Position numbers and translations under genes: made by a program | Shown: positions 10,032-19,759 of the stretch, one piece after another | Layout: every line of letters starts with the position of its first letter | Numbering within the stretch: position 1 is the first letter of the stretch | Origin: a bacterium | Lineage (GTDB): Bacteria; Zixibacteria; MSB-5A5; GN15; FEB-12 | Assembly (NCBI GenBank): GCA_016708025.1 | Contig: JADJGQ010000001.1 | Location: forward strand, 1,240,001-1,304,000 | Reading direction: 5' to 3' | Length of the DNA: 64,000 nucleotides | Notes under the pieces: generated by a model | Seen by the model: the letters and a program-made list of their open reading frames with translations, nothing else | Database searches by the model: none | What the model was told of the DNA's origin: nothing

Positions 10032-10808
10032 ATGAATGAGCTGATGGCATTTCTGCAGAGCCATGCTTCGGTGCGACAGTTTACCGATCGGCAGATAACG
10101 GCGGAAGAAGAGCAGTTGATCATAGAGACGGCGCAGCAATCGCCGACATCGTCGAATTTGCAGGCCTATTCCGTCATCACGATCCGGGACCAGGCGACCA
10201 AGGCCAGGGTCGCCGAATGGTCGGGGAATCAACAGCACATTATTGATTGCCCCCTCTTCCTCGTGTTCTGTGCGGATCTCTTTCGATTGCGAAAGATCTC
10301 AGAGCGAGCCGGTTACCTTTGCAATAGCGAGTATGCCGAGATCTTCATGGTCGCCACGATCGATACAGCGCTGGTCGCGGAACGAGCGCTCATGGCGGCG
10401 CAGGCGCTCGGAATGGGAGGCGTGATGGTCGGGGCGGTACGTAATCGGATTCAGGAAATCTCCAACCTGTTGGAGCTTCCAGACCTGGTTTACCCGGTAA
10501 TGGGGATGTCCCTGGGCTTTCCGAAAGCCGTGCCAAAGGTCAAACCGCGTCTCTCATTGCAGGCTGTCAGGCATGTAGAAAAGTATCATGCCGAAGATGT
10601 GCTGGCTGGCGTTGATGAGTACGACGGAAGACTTCAGGAGTTTGGCCATTTACAAGGGCGCGAGGTTCAGCCCGAGAAGTATCCGAATTTCCAGGGACCG
10701 TACACCTGGTCGGAGCATACTGCCCGACGCATGGCCAATGATGCACCGGCGGCTCTTCGGCCGCATATGCTTGAATATCTGCGGAAGCGCGGGTTCCTGC
10801 TGAAGTAA
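10032..10808 (+). CDS. NADPH-dependent oxidoreductase, nitroreductase NfsA/FRP family
   Basis: This 258-residue flavoprotein matches the oxygen-insensitive nitroreductase NfsA/Frp family, which uses FMN and NADPH to reduce nitroaromatics, quinones or free flavin. Family features are SVRQFTDRQIT near the N-terminus (FMN phosphate contact), QQSPTSSNLQAYSV, a central AERALMAAQALGMGGVMVGAVRN and GMSLGFP. The frame can open at GTG 10017, but ATG 10032 has AAGGGA 8 bp upstream. It is cytosolic. The stop codon abuts the stop of the convergent LOG-family gene with no gap. Confidence 0.9.
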   Translation: MNELMAFLQSHASVRQFTDRQITAEEEQLIIETAQQSPTSSNLQAYSVITIRDQATKARVAEWSGNQQHIIDCPLFLVFCADLFRLRKISERAGYLCNSEYAEIFMVATIDTALVAERALMAAQALGMGGVMVGAVRNRIQEISNLLELPDLVYPVMGMSLGFPKAVPKVKPRLSLQAVRHVEKYHAEDVLAGVDEYDGRLQEFGHLQGREVQPEKYPNFQGPYTWSEHTARRMANDAPAALRPHMLEYLRKRGFLLK

Positions 10809-11822
10809 CTACAACTTCTTCGATTTGGCTTTTCGGCGACCCGACAACAGCGGCGAAATGACGCTGGCAAACCGGCTGCTCAGATCAGCGGGCTGGAGCT
10901 GTTGCGAATCAAAACCCGCCATGTAGGTGCTGTTGCCGTTACCGTTTTCTACTGTCCGGAAGAAATACTTGATATAATTCCAGGCATCGCGCGCATTGTC
11001 AGCATAGACAAACAATTTGAGATCTTCGGCATCGATGGTTCCCTCGGACACGAGATAATCCCAATCGATCAACCGCTTCCAGTATTCTTCCCCAAAGAGA
11101 ATGATCGGCAACGACCTGACCTTGAGTGTCTGGGCCAGAGTTAGGGCCTCGAACAGCTCGTCGAGCGTTCCAAAACCGCCGGGAAATGCGACCATCGCTT
11201 TGGCGCGAAGCATGAAGTGCATTTTGCGCAGGGCGAAGTAGTGGAATTGGAGGCAGAGTTCCGGCGTGATATAGGGATTGGGTTCCTGCTCGGTTTGCAG
11301 GGTGATATTGAGGCCGATCGACTTGGCGTTGACATCGAAGGCTCCCCGATTGGCGGCCTCCATAATGCCAGGTCCTCCCCCGGTCACAATCACGTATTCG
11401 CGCTTCTTGCGACCCTTTTGTCTCTGTGAATCCAGCGAGACCAATCGAGCAAATTCACGCGCCTCGTCGTAGTAGCGGGATTTGGCGAGGACCCTATTGG
11501 CTATTGCCAAGTCGTTCTTCAAAATAGCGGATCGAGGGTGGGCGCGAATCGCTTCTTTTAGTTCGGCCACTCGCAGAGCAGCTTGCTTTCGTTCGACAAT
11601 GCGGGTTGCACCAAAAACGACGATAGTCGAGTCGATCTTCTGTTCGATGAAAGTAGTTTCCGGCTTGAGGAGTTCCAATTGGAGCCGGACTGGGCGGAGT
11701 TCTCCCGTATTGAGGAAATCGATGTCTTTGTATGCGATGCGGTAGGCCGGCGACGCTTTGAGTCGCTCGGTCATTCTATTCCGGTCAACCGGAGTAGTCC
11801 CGTTCTTAGTCTTCCTTGACAT
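10809..11822 (-). CDS. LOG family protein (lysine decarboxylase-like Rossmann fold)
   Basis: The 337-residue protein carries the TIGR00730/LOG signatures GGGPGIMEAANRGA and PGGFGTLDE, plus RKMHFM, which together form the nucleotide-monophosphate binding site. Characterised relatives are phosphoribohydrolases that release a base from cytokinin or purine nucleoside 5'-monophosphates; older annotations call them lysine decarboxylases. An N-terminal extension of roughly 100 residues precedes the core, as in the longer bacterial LOG group. The gene follows the phosphofructokinase gene on the minus strand after 47 bp, so they are probably cotranscribed. Confidence 0.88.
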   Translation of the reverse strand: MSRKTKNGTTPVDRNRMTERLKASPAYRIAYKDIDFLNTGELRPVRLQLELLKPETTFIEQKIDSTIVVFGATRIVERKQAALRVAELKEAIRAHPRSAILKNDLAIANRVLAKSRYYDEAREFARLVSLDSQRQKGRKKREYVIVTGGGPGIMEAANRGAFDVNAKSIGLNITLQTEQEPNPYITPELCLQFHYFALRKMHFMLRAKAMVAFPGGFGTLDELFEALTLAQTLKVRSLPIILFGEEYWKRLIDWDYLVSEGTIDAEDLKLFVYADNARDAWNYIKYFFRTVENGNGNSTYMAGFDSQQLQPADLSSRFASVISPLLSGRRKAKSKKL

Positions 11823-11869
11823 GCAGCGTCCTATTGCTTCGCGGGGAAAGGGTAAACCTTCTCCCCCGC

Positions 11870-13009
11870 TTATGGGTGCACGGTACTCAGATATTCTTCC
11901 AATGGAACGTCGTGTGGAACTCCGAGACAGATGCCGATCGACTGGGCCATCTTGATCCAGGCGTGGTCGGCGGTGACTCGCCGGAATTTCCCGGCGACCT
12001 CGGTAAGCGGCACAGACGTCATTTCATTTTTCTGCAGCGAAACCATGCGGCCATATTCTCCCCTGGCGGCAAGGTGAACGGCTTCCACACCGAGACGGGT
12101 CGCCAGAAGGCGGTCATATGCCGACGGAGAACCACCACGGACCAGATGGCCGAGGATAGTGACGCGGCACTCCAACTGTAACAGTGCTTCGATCTGCGCG
12201 GCGATGCGGTGGGAGACGCCTCCAAGGCGGACAGCATCGGGAGAATTCTTGATCATTCTGCTTACAGTCATATTACCGCCGGCAGGTTTGGCACCTTCGC
12301 CAACGACCATGATCGAGAAGTTCTTGCCCTGTGACTTGCGCAATTTGATCTGTTCGACGATCGCATCGAGGTCATACGGGAATTCGGGCAAAAGGATGAT
12401 ATCTCCGCCACTCGCCAGGCCGGACCCAAGGGCGAGCCAACCGGCGTAACGCCCCATAACTTCGATGATCATGACGCGGTGATGCGATTGGGCCGTGGTA
12501 TGGATCTTGTCAATCGCCTCAACAGCGGTCTGGAGTGCGGAATCATAACCAAAGGTTTGGTCAGTCCCCATCAGGTCGTTATCAATGGTCTTGGGAACGC
12601 CGACGATGGGAAGTCCCTTTTCGGCTAGTTGGGCCGAGGCGGCCATAGTACCGTCGCCACCAATAGCGATCAGACCGTTGAGGCCAAGAGATTCGAAGTT
12701 CATGACTGTTTCAGTGGAACGGTCCAGATAGACGTAATCATCCCCCTGGAGGACGGGGAAACGGAATGGATCAGCTCGGTTGGAGGAGCCGAGAATGGTG
12801 CCTCCTCTGGAGAGGAGCCCCGGTACATCCTTCATGTCCAGCACCTTAAAGCGGTTCTGGACAAGCCCTTCGTAGCCATCGAGGAATCCGACGACTTCCA
12901 TACCGTATTCGTTTTCAGCGGTCTTGACGACGGCGCGAATAACGGCGTTTAGCCCCGGGCAGTCTCCACCACCCGTCAGCACCCCTAATCTCTTGCGTGT
13001 TTTGCCCAT
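11870..13009 (-). CDS. pfkA: 6-phosphofructokinase, ATP-type active site (group III-like)
   Basis: The 379-residue enzyme phosphorylates fructose 6-phosphate to fructose 1,6-bisphosphate in glycolysis. Visible motifs are LTGGGDCPGLNAVIR at the N-terminus, GGDGT at 117-121, PKTIDND at 139-145 (catalytic Asp143) and MGRYAGWLAL. Gly at the second variable position of GGDG(T) is the ATP-type residue, whereas Lys140 is usual in the PPi/mixed branch; this combination occurs in actinobacterial-type (group III) ATP enzymes. ATG 13009 is used; the upstream TTG 13039 is unlikely. It is divergent from the glucan phosphorylase gene, which fits joint control of glycogen use and glycolysis. Confidence 0.93.
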   Translation of the reverse strand: MGKTRKRLGVLTGGGDCPGLNAVIRAVVKTAENEYGMEVVGFLDGYEGLVQNRFKVLDMKDVPGLLSRGGTILGSSNRADPFRFPVLQGDDYVYLDRSTETVMNFESLGLNGLIAIGGDGTMAASAQLAEKGLPIVGVPKTIDNDLMGTDQTFGYDSALQTAVEAIDKIHTTAQSHHRVMIIEVMGRYAGWLALGSGLASGGDIILLPEFPYDLDAIVEQIKLRKSQGKNFSIMVVGEGAKPAGGNMTVSRMIKNSPDAVRLGGVSHRIAAQIEALLQLECRVTILGHLVRGGSPSAYDRLLATRLGVEAVHLAARGEYGRMVSLQKNEMTSVPLTEVAGKFRRVTADHAWIKMAQSIGICLGVPHDVPLEEYLSTVHP

Positions 13010-13166
13010 AGTCCTTAGTGTACAATTTTGACCCGCCAAAAGGAAAATAATAATTGGCAGCGGTCGTTAAGCTATTTATCTATCAATCGGCATGTAAGAA
13101 AACGACTTGAGCCGAGAACGGGGCAAAAGGCCCGAATTACGGCTAAATGCAAGGATGCAGGTTAAC

Positions 13167-13195
13167 TTGTGACGGTTAGGTTCGATACATATAAA
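13167..13195 (+). promoter_or_regulatory. Sigma70-like promoter for the glucan phosphorylase gene
   Basis: TTGTGA (13167-13172), a 17 bp spacer and TATAAA (13190-13195). Predicted start is near 13202, leaving a 40 nt leader with AAGGA 6 bp before ATG 13243. Confidence 0.55.
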
Positions 13196-13242
13196 GTCGA
13201 CGAACTACGGCACAATTGATAGGACCAGCACAAGGATAGGCC

Positions 13243-15810
13243 ATGCGCGTTAAACAGGTACTCGTACTCCCCACTGTCCCCGATAAACTGAAGCCTTTGC
13301 AGGAGATGGCCCACAATATGTGGTTCTCCTGGAATTTTGAGGTGGTCAGGCTATTCATTCGACTCGATCCCGAACTATGGGAGGCCTGCTACCAGAATCC
13401 GGTTGAGATGCTGTCACGCCTGCCCCAGGAAGCGCTGGCCAAAGCGGCCCAGGATGAAGCATTCCTGGTCTCTCTTGACCGAGTTTATCAGAAATATGTC
13501 GACTATCACAATCGCCGGAAGTGGTTCCACTACAAATATCCGGATATGGAAGATCAGAAGATCGCCTACTTCTCTCTGGAGTTCGGTCTGGACACCGGAC
13601 TTCCAGTCTACTCGGGCGGCTTGGGTGTGCTGGCTGGCGATACGCTCAAATCCGCATCGGATCTTGGGTTGCCGCTGGTTGGTGTAGGACTGCTTTATCG
13701 ATATGGGTATTTCCGGCAGATCCTCTCCCCCGATGGTTGGCAGCAGGAGCGCTACGAAGAAAACGACTGGTATCATATGCCGGTTCAGTTGGTCAAGAAC
13801 GGGCATGATGAACCGCTACGAGTGACCGTTGATCTTGACGGCATGCCGGTGCAGTGTCAGATCTGGAAAGTAACAGTCGGTCATATCCCCCTCTATCTGC
13901 TGGATACGAATATTCCTGAGAACTCTACTAAAGCGCGCGAGATTACCTCGGTGCTGTACGGTGGCGACAAAGATATGCGGATCCGTCAGGAGATCGTCCT
14001 GGGGATCGGCGGCGTGCGTGCCCTGAAAGCGCTGGGAGTGATTCCCGGTGTTTATCATATGAATGAGGGGCATAGCTGGTTTCTGGCGCTGGAGCGGTTG
14101 CGGAGCCTGATGGCGGATGACGGCCTCACGTTTAACGAAGCTTCGCAGTATGTCTGGGCGACATCTGTCTTTACGACTCATACGCCGGTGCCGGCCGGAA
14201 ATGAACGGTTTGATCCGGTGCTGGTGCATCGGTACCTCGGCGATTTCATTAAGCAGTTAGGGATCAGTTGGAAAGATTTTGTCTCGATCGGTCGGGTCAA
14301 CCCGATGGATGAAAACGAGACATTCTGTATGACGGTGGCGGCGCTGAAATATTCGGCCCACAACAATGGCGTGTCACAGTTACACAAACTCGTATCGCGC
14401 GAGATGTGGCACAATATCTGGCCGGGTCTGCCTAAGGATGAGATACCTATTACCGGTATCACGAACGGCGTGCATTTGTCTTCCTGGATCTCGCACGAGA
14501 TGAACGAGCTATACGAATCATATCTTGGCCCCCATTTTACCGAGCGACCCGGCTCGCCCGAGATCTGGGACAAAGTGACCAAGGTGCCGGATATCGAACT
14601 CTGGCGCATCCACAGTAAACGTCGCGAGCGGTTGATCTTCTTTGCGCGAAAGCGACTGGCCCAGCAACTCAGTAAACGTCAGTCAACCCAGTTTGAGATT
14701 CAACGAGTAGAACATATCCTGGATACACAGGTTCTGACGATCGGGTTCGCTCGACGGTTCTCGACATACAAGCGTGGCTATCTGATCTTTAGCGATCCGG
14801 ACCGTCTGGATAGGATCGTCAACAATCCCAAGGCGCCAGTGCAGATTATCCTGGCGGGGAAAGCCCATCCACTGGATAACCCGGGCAAAGAAGTGATCAA
14901 GAAGCTGATAGGGTTTGTCAATCAGGATCGATTCCGGAACCGAGTGATCTTCCTGGAGGATTACGACATTAATGTTGCACGCTATTTGGTGCAGGGATCG
15001 GATATCTGGCTGAATAATCCGCGTCGGCCGGAAGAGGCCTCGGGGACATCGGGAATGAAAGCGGCCATCAACGGTGCCTTGAACTTCTCGGTATTGGATG
15101 GCTGGTGGGATGAAGGATATTCCGAAGCTACCGGGTTCAAGATCGGCAATGGTGAAGAGCACGACAATTCAGAGATCGGCGACCGGCTCGAAGCAGAATC
15201 GCTCTATAATACGCTGGAACGAGAGATCATTCCGCTCTTTTATGAGCGCGAGACCAGAGATTATCCCGACAAATGGGTCTCCAAGATGAAGGGATCGATC
15301 TCGATGGCGGGCCGGGTATTCTCGGCGGCGCGGATGACCATGGAGTACACGGACAATTTCTATATTCCGACGATGCGCAAGAAAGAAGAACTCTCGGCTG
15401 ATCATTATGCCGAAGCGCGCAAGTTGACTTCCTGGTTAGAACGAGTTCAGGGGAGTTGGGATAAGATCCAGATCCGCGATATCGACATGCCGGAACTTGG
15501 GCAATCGGTCAATATCGGTCAGCGTATCCCGGTCAAACTGCACGTGTATCTCGATGGGATCAAGCCGCAGGATGTGCGGGTCGAGGTTGTCGCCGGGCGG
15601 TTGACCTCACAAGAGCAACTGGTGACGTTTTCGCCGGTTGAGGCACGACTGAACGGACAGGCATCCAATCCTCCATCGGATAACGTTTTCGAGTATCACG
15701 GCGAGGTGGTTTGTAAGGAATCCGGACGACTGGGAATCACTGCGCGAGTAGTGCCCCGGAATGAGTATCTGACTGATTCTCCGAAGCCGAAGATGATCAG
15801 TTGGTGGTGA
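13243..15810 (+). CDS. glgP: Alpha-glucan phosphorylase (glycogen/maltodextrin phosphorylase)
   Basis: The 855-residue enzyme removes glucose units from glycogen or maltodextrin as glucose 1-phosphate, using phosphate and pyridoxal phosphate. The N-terminus (AHNMWFSWNFEVVRLF) is the DUF3417 region of the alpha-glucan family, distinct from the E. coli GlgP/MalP type. Later come YFSLEFGLDTGLPVYSGGLG, GITNGVHLSSW and EASGTSGMKAAINGA, in which Lys606 aligns with the PLP Schiff-base lysine. AAGGA at 13232-13236 supports the start. It has its own promoter and terminator and is divergent from pfkA. Confidence 0.94.
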   Translation: MRVKQVLVLPTVPDKLKPLQEMAHNMWFSWNFEVVRLFIRLDPELWEACYQNPVEMLSRLPQEALAKAAQDEAFLVSLDRVYQKYVDYHNRRKWFHYKYPDMEDQKIAYFSLEFGLDTGLPVYSGGLGVLAGDTLKSASDLGLPLVGVGLLYRYGYFRQILSPDGWQQERYEENDWYHMPVQLVKNGHDEPLRVTVDLDGMPVQCQIWKVTVGHIPLYLLDTNIPENSTKAREITSVLYGGDKDMRIRQEIVLGIGGVRALKALGVIPGVYHMNEGHSWFLALERLRSLMADDGLTFNEASQYVWATSVFTTHTPVPAGNERFDPVLVHRYLGDFIKQLGISWKDFVSIGRVNPMDENETFCMTVAALKYSAHNNGVSQLHKLVSREMWHNIWPGLPKDEIPITGITNGVHLSSWISHEMNELYESYLGPHFTERPGSPEIWDKVTKVPDIELWRIHSKRRERLIFFARKRLAQQLSKRQSTQFEIQRVEHILDTQVLTIGFARRFSTYKRGYLIFSDPDRLDRIVNNPKAPVQIILAGKAHPLDNPGKEVIKKLIGFVNQDRFRNRVIFLEDYDINVARYLVQGSDIWLNNPRRPEEASGTSGMKAAINGALNFSVLDGWWDEGYSEATGFKIGNGEEHDNSEIGDRLEAESLYNTLEREIIPLFYERETRDYPDKWVSKMKGSISMAGRVFSAARMTMEYTDNFYIPTMRKKEELSADHYAEARKLTSWLERVQGSWDKIQIRDIDMPELGQSVNIGQRIPVKLHVYLDGIKPQDVRVEVVAGRLTSQEQLVTFSPVEARLNGQASNPPSDNVFEYHGEVVCKESGRLGITARVVPRNEYLTDSPKPKMISWW

Positions 15811-15837
15811 TAGCAGAGTCCAAATTGGCAATAAACG

Positions 15838-15870
15838 ACGGGCCGGTCTCAATGGAGATCGGCCCGTTTT
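15838..15870 (+). terminator. Intrinsic terminator after glgP
   Basis: ACGGGCCGGTCTC, loop AATG, GAGATCGGCCCGT followed by TTT; a near-perfect long stem 28 bp after the stop. Confidence 0.85.
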
Positions 15871-15882
15871 GCTGATAAAGGA

Positions 15883-15914
15883 CCGCCCGCCAGGCGGTGA
15901 AGCCGAGCGGGCGG
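15883..15914. repeat. GC-rich inverted repeat between convergent genes
   Basis: CCGCCCGC (15883-15890) and GCGGGCGG (15907-15914) form a perfect 8 bp stem around 16 bases. It lies between glgP and the convergent VWA gene. Without a good T run it may be a weak terminator for the minus-strand gene or simply a stable hairpin. Confidence 0.4.
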
Positions 15915-15940
15915 GGTATGAGAGAGGATCGACTGGAGGG

Positions 15941-17975
15941 TTATCGTTTGTAGTTGGCATCGCCGCGATAGTCGCGGTGATCATCGCGCGAATCATCGTC
16001 GGAGAAATAACCGGCGAGTGACGCGGCGCGATCGATCAGGTCAACCAGCTCGTTGGTTTGCTCGCTCGGCAGTTGACGGCGGACCGACTGGGCCATGCGG
16101 CTCAGGTCTTCAAAACTGGTGTTGCTTCCGTATCTGGTCTCTTTCAGCATTTCGCCGAAACGTGAAGCGATCACGGCGAGACGGAATTCGGCGCGAGCCG
16201 ACTCAAATCGCGGGATCCCCTTCCCTGCCTGCACATTCTTCGTCAGTTCAACGACCTCAGACTGATCGGCATCTTTCCATCGGACAAAGATGGTAGCCAG
16301 TTTGGCCGCCGGCTTGGCCTGCTTTAGAATCACTTCATACAATGCGGTGACTTCGTGCCCGGCGCCGACCTCGCCGCCATCCTGGCGGTTGTCGCGGAAC
16401 TTGTTGTCGGCAATGGCGCGATTCTCGTAACCGATTAAGCGGTACTGTGAAACCACGTTCGGATTGAAATCAACCTGGACTTTCACGTCGCGGGCCAGCA
16501 CCTGCAGCGTGCCGACCAGACCATCGACGAACAGTTTGCGCGCCTGATCCTCGGTATCGATATAGGCATACTTACCGTTGCCATTGATGGCCAGGCGTTC
16601 AAGCAATACGTCGTTGTAGTTCCCCATGCCAAACCCGAAAGTCGACATGGTGATTCCCCTGCGAACAAACTGCTTGATGTCGCGCATGATGTCATCCGGG
16701 TCGGTCTTGCCGACATTAGCGACACCATCGGAACAGAGAACGACCAGATTGTTGTGGCCGTTCACATACTGGCGATTAGCCATCTCGTAGCCAAGGCGAA
16801 TGCCGGCCTCGGCATAAGTTGAGCCACTCGGCTGGAGGCGGTCAAGCGAACGAAGTATCTGGCGCTTGTTGTCGCCGTTGGTCGGGTCAAGGACGATGAA
16901 TGCTTTGGCGCCGTAGGCCACAATGCCGACCCGGTCATTGTGATCCAACTGCTCGATCAACATCCGGAGCGACTGCTTGAGCAGTTCGATACGGTTGCCG
17001 TAGTTCATCGAACCGGAGACATCGATGACCAAGGTCAAGTTGAGCGGTTTGCGCTCCCACTCTGAGATCTCGCGCCCCTTTGATGCCGATCTTGAGAAGC
17101 GTCGAGCGACGGTCGAACGGCGAACCGGACATCTCCGTAAAGATGCGGAATTTCGACTGGTCCGGAGTGTTATAGCCGTAATCGAAATGGTTGACGAATT
17201 CTTCGACACGGATAGCATCGGCCGGCGGAAGCTGGCCATCGTACAGAAAGGTGCGAGCCAGAGTAAAGGAAGCATCGTCAACATCGAGACCAAAGGTCGA
17301 CAGGTGGTCCTTTCGGGTATCCACGAACCGATTCGTGCCGTAATCGTGGAAAAACATGTCTTCGGGATACGGGCGGTGATAGGAGTCATACTCTTCATTC
17401 CGGGGCCGCTCGGCCGGTCTTGAACTCAGATAATCTTCAGTGCGGCCTTCTTTGTCATTCAAGGCTTGAGTCGGACCGTAGAACGGGGTTAAGAGTTTTT
17501 GGATAACTGACCGCTCGGGAGATGTGCTTTGCTTCTGCGTCGCTGAGTGTTCATCTTCACTAATGTCAACATTGCCAGTCGAAGATTTGTAGTCATCCTT
17601 TCCGGTGGCCGAAGGCTCCTGTTTTTTTGCCTTGCCTCGCAACGGGATCAATTCGATCACCAGCGAGGTCGTCTTGCCGGAGAGAATTTCAATGTCATGC
17701 CGTTCGGCGGTTTCATAGCCATTGGCGGTGATGGAAATGCTGTAACTGTCCGGAGAAAGTTGGGTAATGAGGAAGCGGCCATCTTTGTCCGATACTGCCT
17801 GCCGCCCCTCCCCCATCAGGGTAACCAGGGCGCCGGGAACAGAGGCGCCACTGCCACTTTCAATAACGCGTCCGGAGAGATTGGCATCGGCAGGCGCGCC
17901 GAAAACGAGTTCGGCGGTGACACCGACCAGCAGGCCGGCTGCCAGCATGATCCAGATGATGCAGGTTTGTTTCAT
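15941..17975 (-). pseudogene. Secreted von Willebrand factor A (YfbK-like) protein with a single frameshift
   Basis: Two overlapping frames together encode one ~677-residue protein. The N-terminal frame (from ATG 17975, preceded by GAGG) has a signal peptide, a carboxypeptidase-regulatory-like domain (LSGRVIESGSGASVPGALV) and the YfbK-type N-terminal segment (RVEEFVNHFDYGY). The C-terminal frame continues with LNLTLVIDVSGSMNYGNR, the VWA MIDAS motif, and the DUF3520-like tail. The switch happens in CCCC at 17075-17078 (GGGG on the coding strand), where removing one G restores the frame and makes the length divisible by three. It is either a pseudogene or a base-calling error. The intact family is exported, probably periplasmic or outer-membrane attached, and of unclear function. 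Confidence 0.8.
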
Positions 17976-18165
17976 GGCTCATTTCCTCACTTTCACAGTT
18001 CGGTGAATTTCTTCTTCTAAGCTGAGTACCAGTGAGAAACGGGAATCTTCCCGCGAATCCAAAAGAGGACGGATTTGAGCGACATTGCCGTCGGGCGAGC
18101 CGCCGGGAATAGTCCGTAACCCAAGGTTTATTAGAAAGTTAGGATTGAGAAAGCGGCGAGAAAGC

Positions 18166-18194
18166 TTGACAGTCGGGTCTCGCTATTCTTTATT
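18166..18194 (+). promoter_or_regulatory. Sigma70-like promoter for the M16 protease operon
   Basis: Perfect TTGACA (18166-18171), 17 bp spacer, TTTATT (18189-18194). Predicted start is near 18201, about 35 nt before the strong Shine-Dalgarno and ATG 18237. Confidence 0.5.
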
Positions 18195-18236
18195 CTGTTA
18201 CAAATTTCACCAACTCACTCATCCATGGAGGAGCGC

Positions 18237-19742
18237 ATGATGAAGCGTACATTCTGGCCGTCGATGGTCTGCCTGGCAATGGTAGTCGCATTGGGCGGTA
18301 TGGTCTTCTCTTTTGACTTTAGTACGGTCGAGAAGACAGTGACAGAGCATACCCTGAAAAATGGTCTCAAGATACTGGTAATGGAGCGTCACGACGCCCC
18401 GGTGGTGTCGTTTGCCACATGGGTCAATGCCGGTTCGGCGGATGACCCGAAAGGGTACACCGGCCTGGCACATATGTTCGAACATATGGCATTCAAGGGG
18501 ACGACTACCCTGGGGACCAAGGATTACAAGGCCGAGGCAAAGGCAATCGCACTTGAAGACTCCCTGTTCATGTTACTTCGAGCGGAGAGAAACAAAGGGC
18601 GGTTGACGGACACTGTCCTGGTCGCCAAGCTTCAGAAGGACTACGAGGCGGCGCGCGAAGCATCGTACGCCTATGTCAATTCGAACGAATTTGGCAACAT
18701 AGTCGAGCGCGAAGGGGGCGTAGGAATGAACGCCGGGACCGCGTACGACTGGACGATGTATACTTATTCGCTCCCGTCGAACAAGCTGGAGATGTGGATG
18801 ATGCTGGAATCAGAGCGGTTCCTCAATCCGGTTTTCCGCGAAATGTACAAAGAGCGGGATGTGGTGGCGGAAGAGCGCCGGATGCGGATCGAATCCAATC
18901 CGATCGGGCGACTACTTGAGGAGTATGGATCGCTGGCATTCAAGGCGCACCCGTACGGCGTTTCAGGTGTAGGACATATGTCGGATATCCAGTATTACTC
19001 TCGTGAAGAAGCAAAAGCATTCTTCAGCAAATACTATGTACCGTCCAATATGACAGTCGTCATCGTTGGTGATGTCGACCCGAAAAACGCGATCGCGCTG
19101 GCAGAGAAATATTGGAACCGTATCCCGTACAAGCCGAAACCGCAGCTGATAGCGACAATCGAGCCGCCGCAGATCGGTGAGAAGCGGGTCGTGTTAGAGG
19201 ATCCTTCACAGCCGATCTTTATTGCGGGCTGGAAGATCCCGGAACGGACTCATCCCGATCGCCCGGCGATCGAAGCGTTCTTGGAGTACTTGACTTCCGG
19301 ACGGACCTCGGTGATGTACGAGGCGATGGTGAAGGAATCTAAGATCGCGGTACAGGTGCAGGCATTCCCTGGCTATCCGGGTGACAAGTATCCGACCATG
19401 GGATCGGTCCTGGCGGTTCCTTCGGCTGGGCACACTGCCGCGGAGTGTGAGGCGGCTGTCTTTGGGATCATTGACTCGGTCAAGGCCCTCAAAATCTCCG
19501 CAGAAGAATTGGATAAGATAAAAGTACGCAACAAAGCCTCGTTCGTCGGTCAGTTGGAGGACAACGATGGCATGGCGTTCCAGCTCGGCGCATACCAATT
19601 GTATTGGGGGGATTGGCGTGAGATGTTCCGGGAGCTTGACCGGATCAATGCGGTCACCCCGGAGGATGTCCAGCGAGTCGCGCAGCAGTATTTCATCAAG
19701 TCGAATCGAACTGTTGCGATCATGAACACGGTGGAAAGCTGA
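18237..19742 (+). CDS. M16 family zinc peptidase, active subunit
   Basis: The 501-residue protein has an N-terminal signal peptide (MMKRTFWPSMVCLAMVVALGG) and the inverted zinc motif HMFEH (residues 79-83) of pitrilysin-type M16 peptidases, with the distal glutamate region ERDVVAEE. An insertion between these parts, rich in charged residues, makes the spacing longer than in classic members. The C-terminal half is the usual second M16 lobe. ATG 18237 is preferred over 18225 because GGAGG is just upstream. It is followed 17 bp later by a second M16 gene lacking the zinc site, the arrangement of heterodimeric M16 proteases in the periplasm. It probably degrades small peptides. Confidence 0.92.
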   Translation: MMKRTFWPSMVCLAMVVALGGMVFSFDFSTVEKTVTEHTLKNGLKILVMERHDAPVVSFATWVNAGSADDPKGYTGLAHMFEHMAFKGTTTLGTKDYKAEAKAIALEDSLFMLLRAERNKGRLTDTVLVAKLQKDYEAAREASYAYVNSNEFGNIVEREGGVGMNAGTAYDWTMYTYSLPSNKLEMWMMLESERFLNPVFREMYKERDVVAEERRMRIESNPIGRLLEEYGSLAFKAHPYGVSGVGHMSDIQYYSREEAKAFFSKYYVPSNMTVVIVGDVDPKNAIALAEKYWNRIPYKPKPQLIATIEPPQIGEKRVVLEDPSQPIFIAGWKIPERTHPDRPAIEAFLEYLTSGRTSVMYEAMVKESKIAVQVQAFPGYPGDKYPTMGSVLAVPSAGHTAAECEAAVFGIIDSVKALKISAEELDKIKVRNKASFVGQLEDNDGMAFQLGAYQLYWGDWREMFRELDRINAVTPEDVQRVAQQYFIKSNRTVAIMNTVES

Positions 19743-19759
19743 GCTGAAGGAGTAATAGA

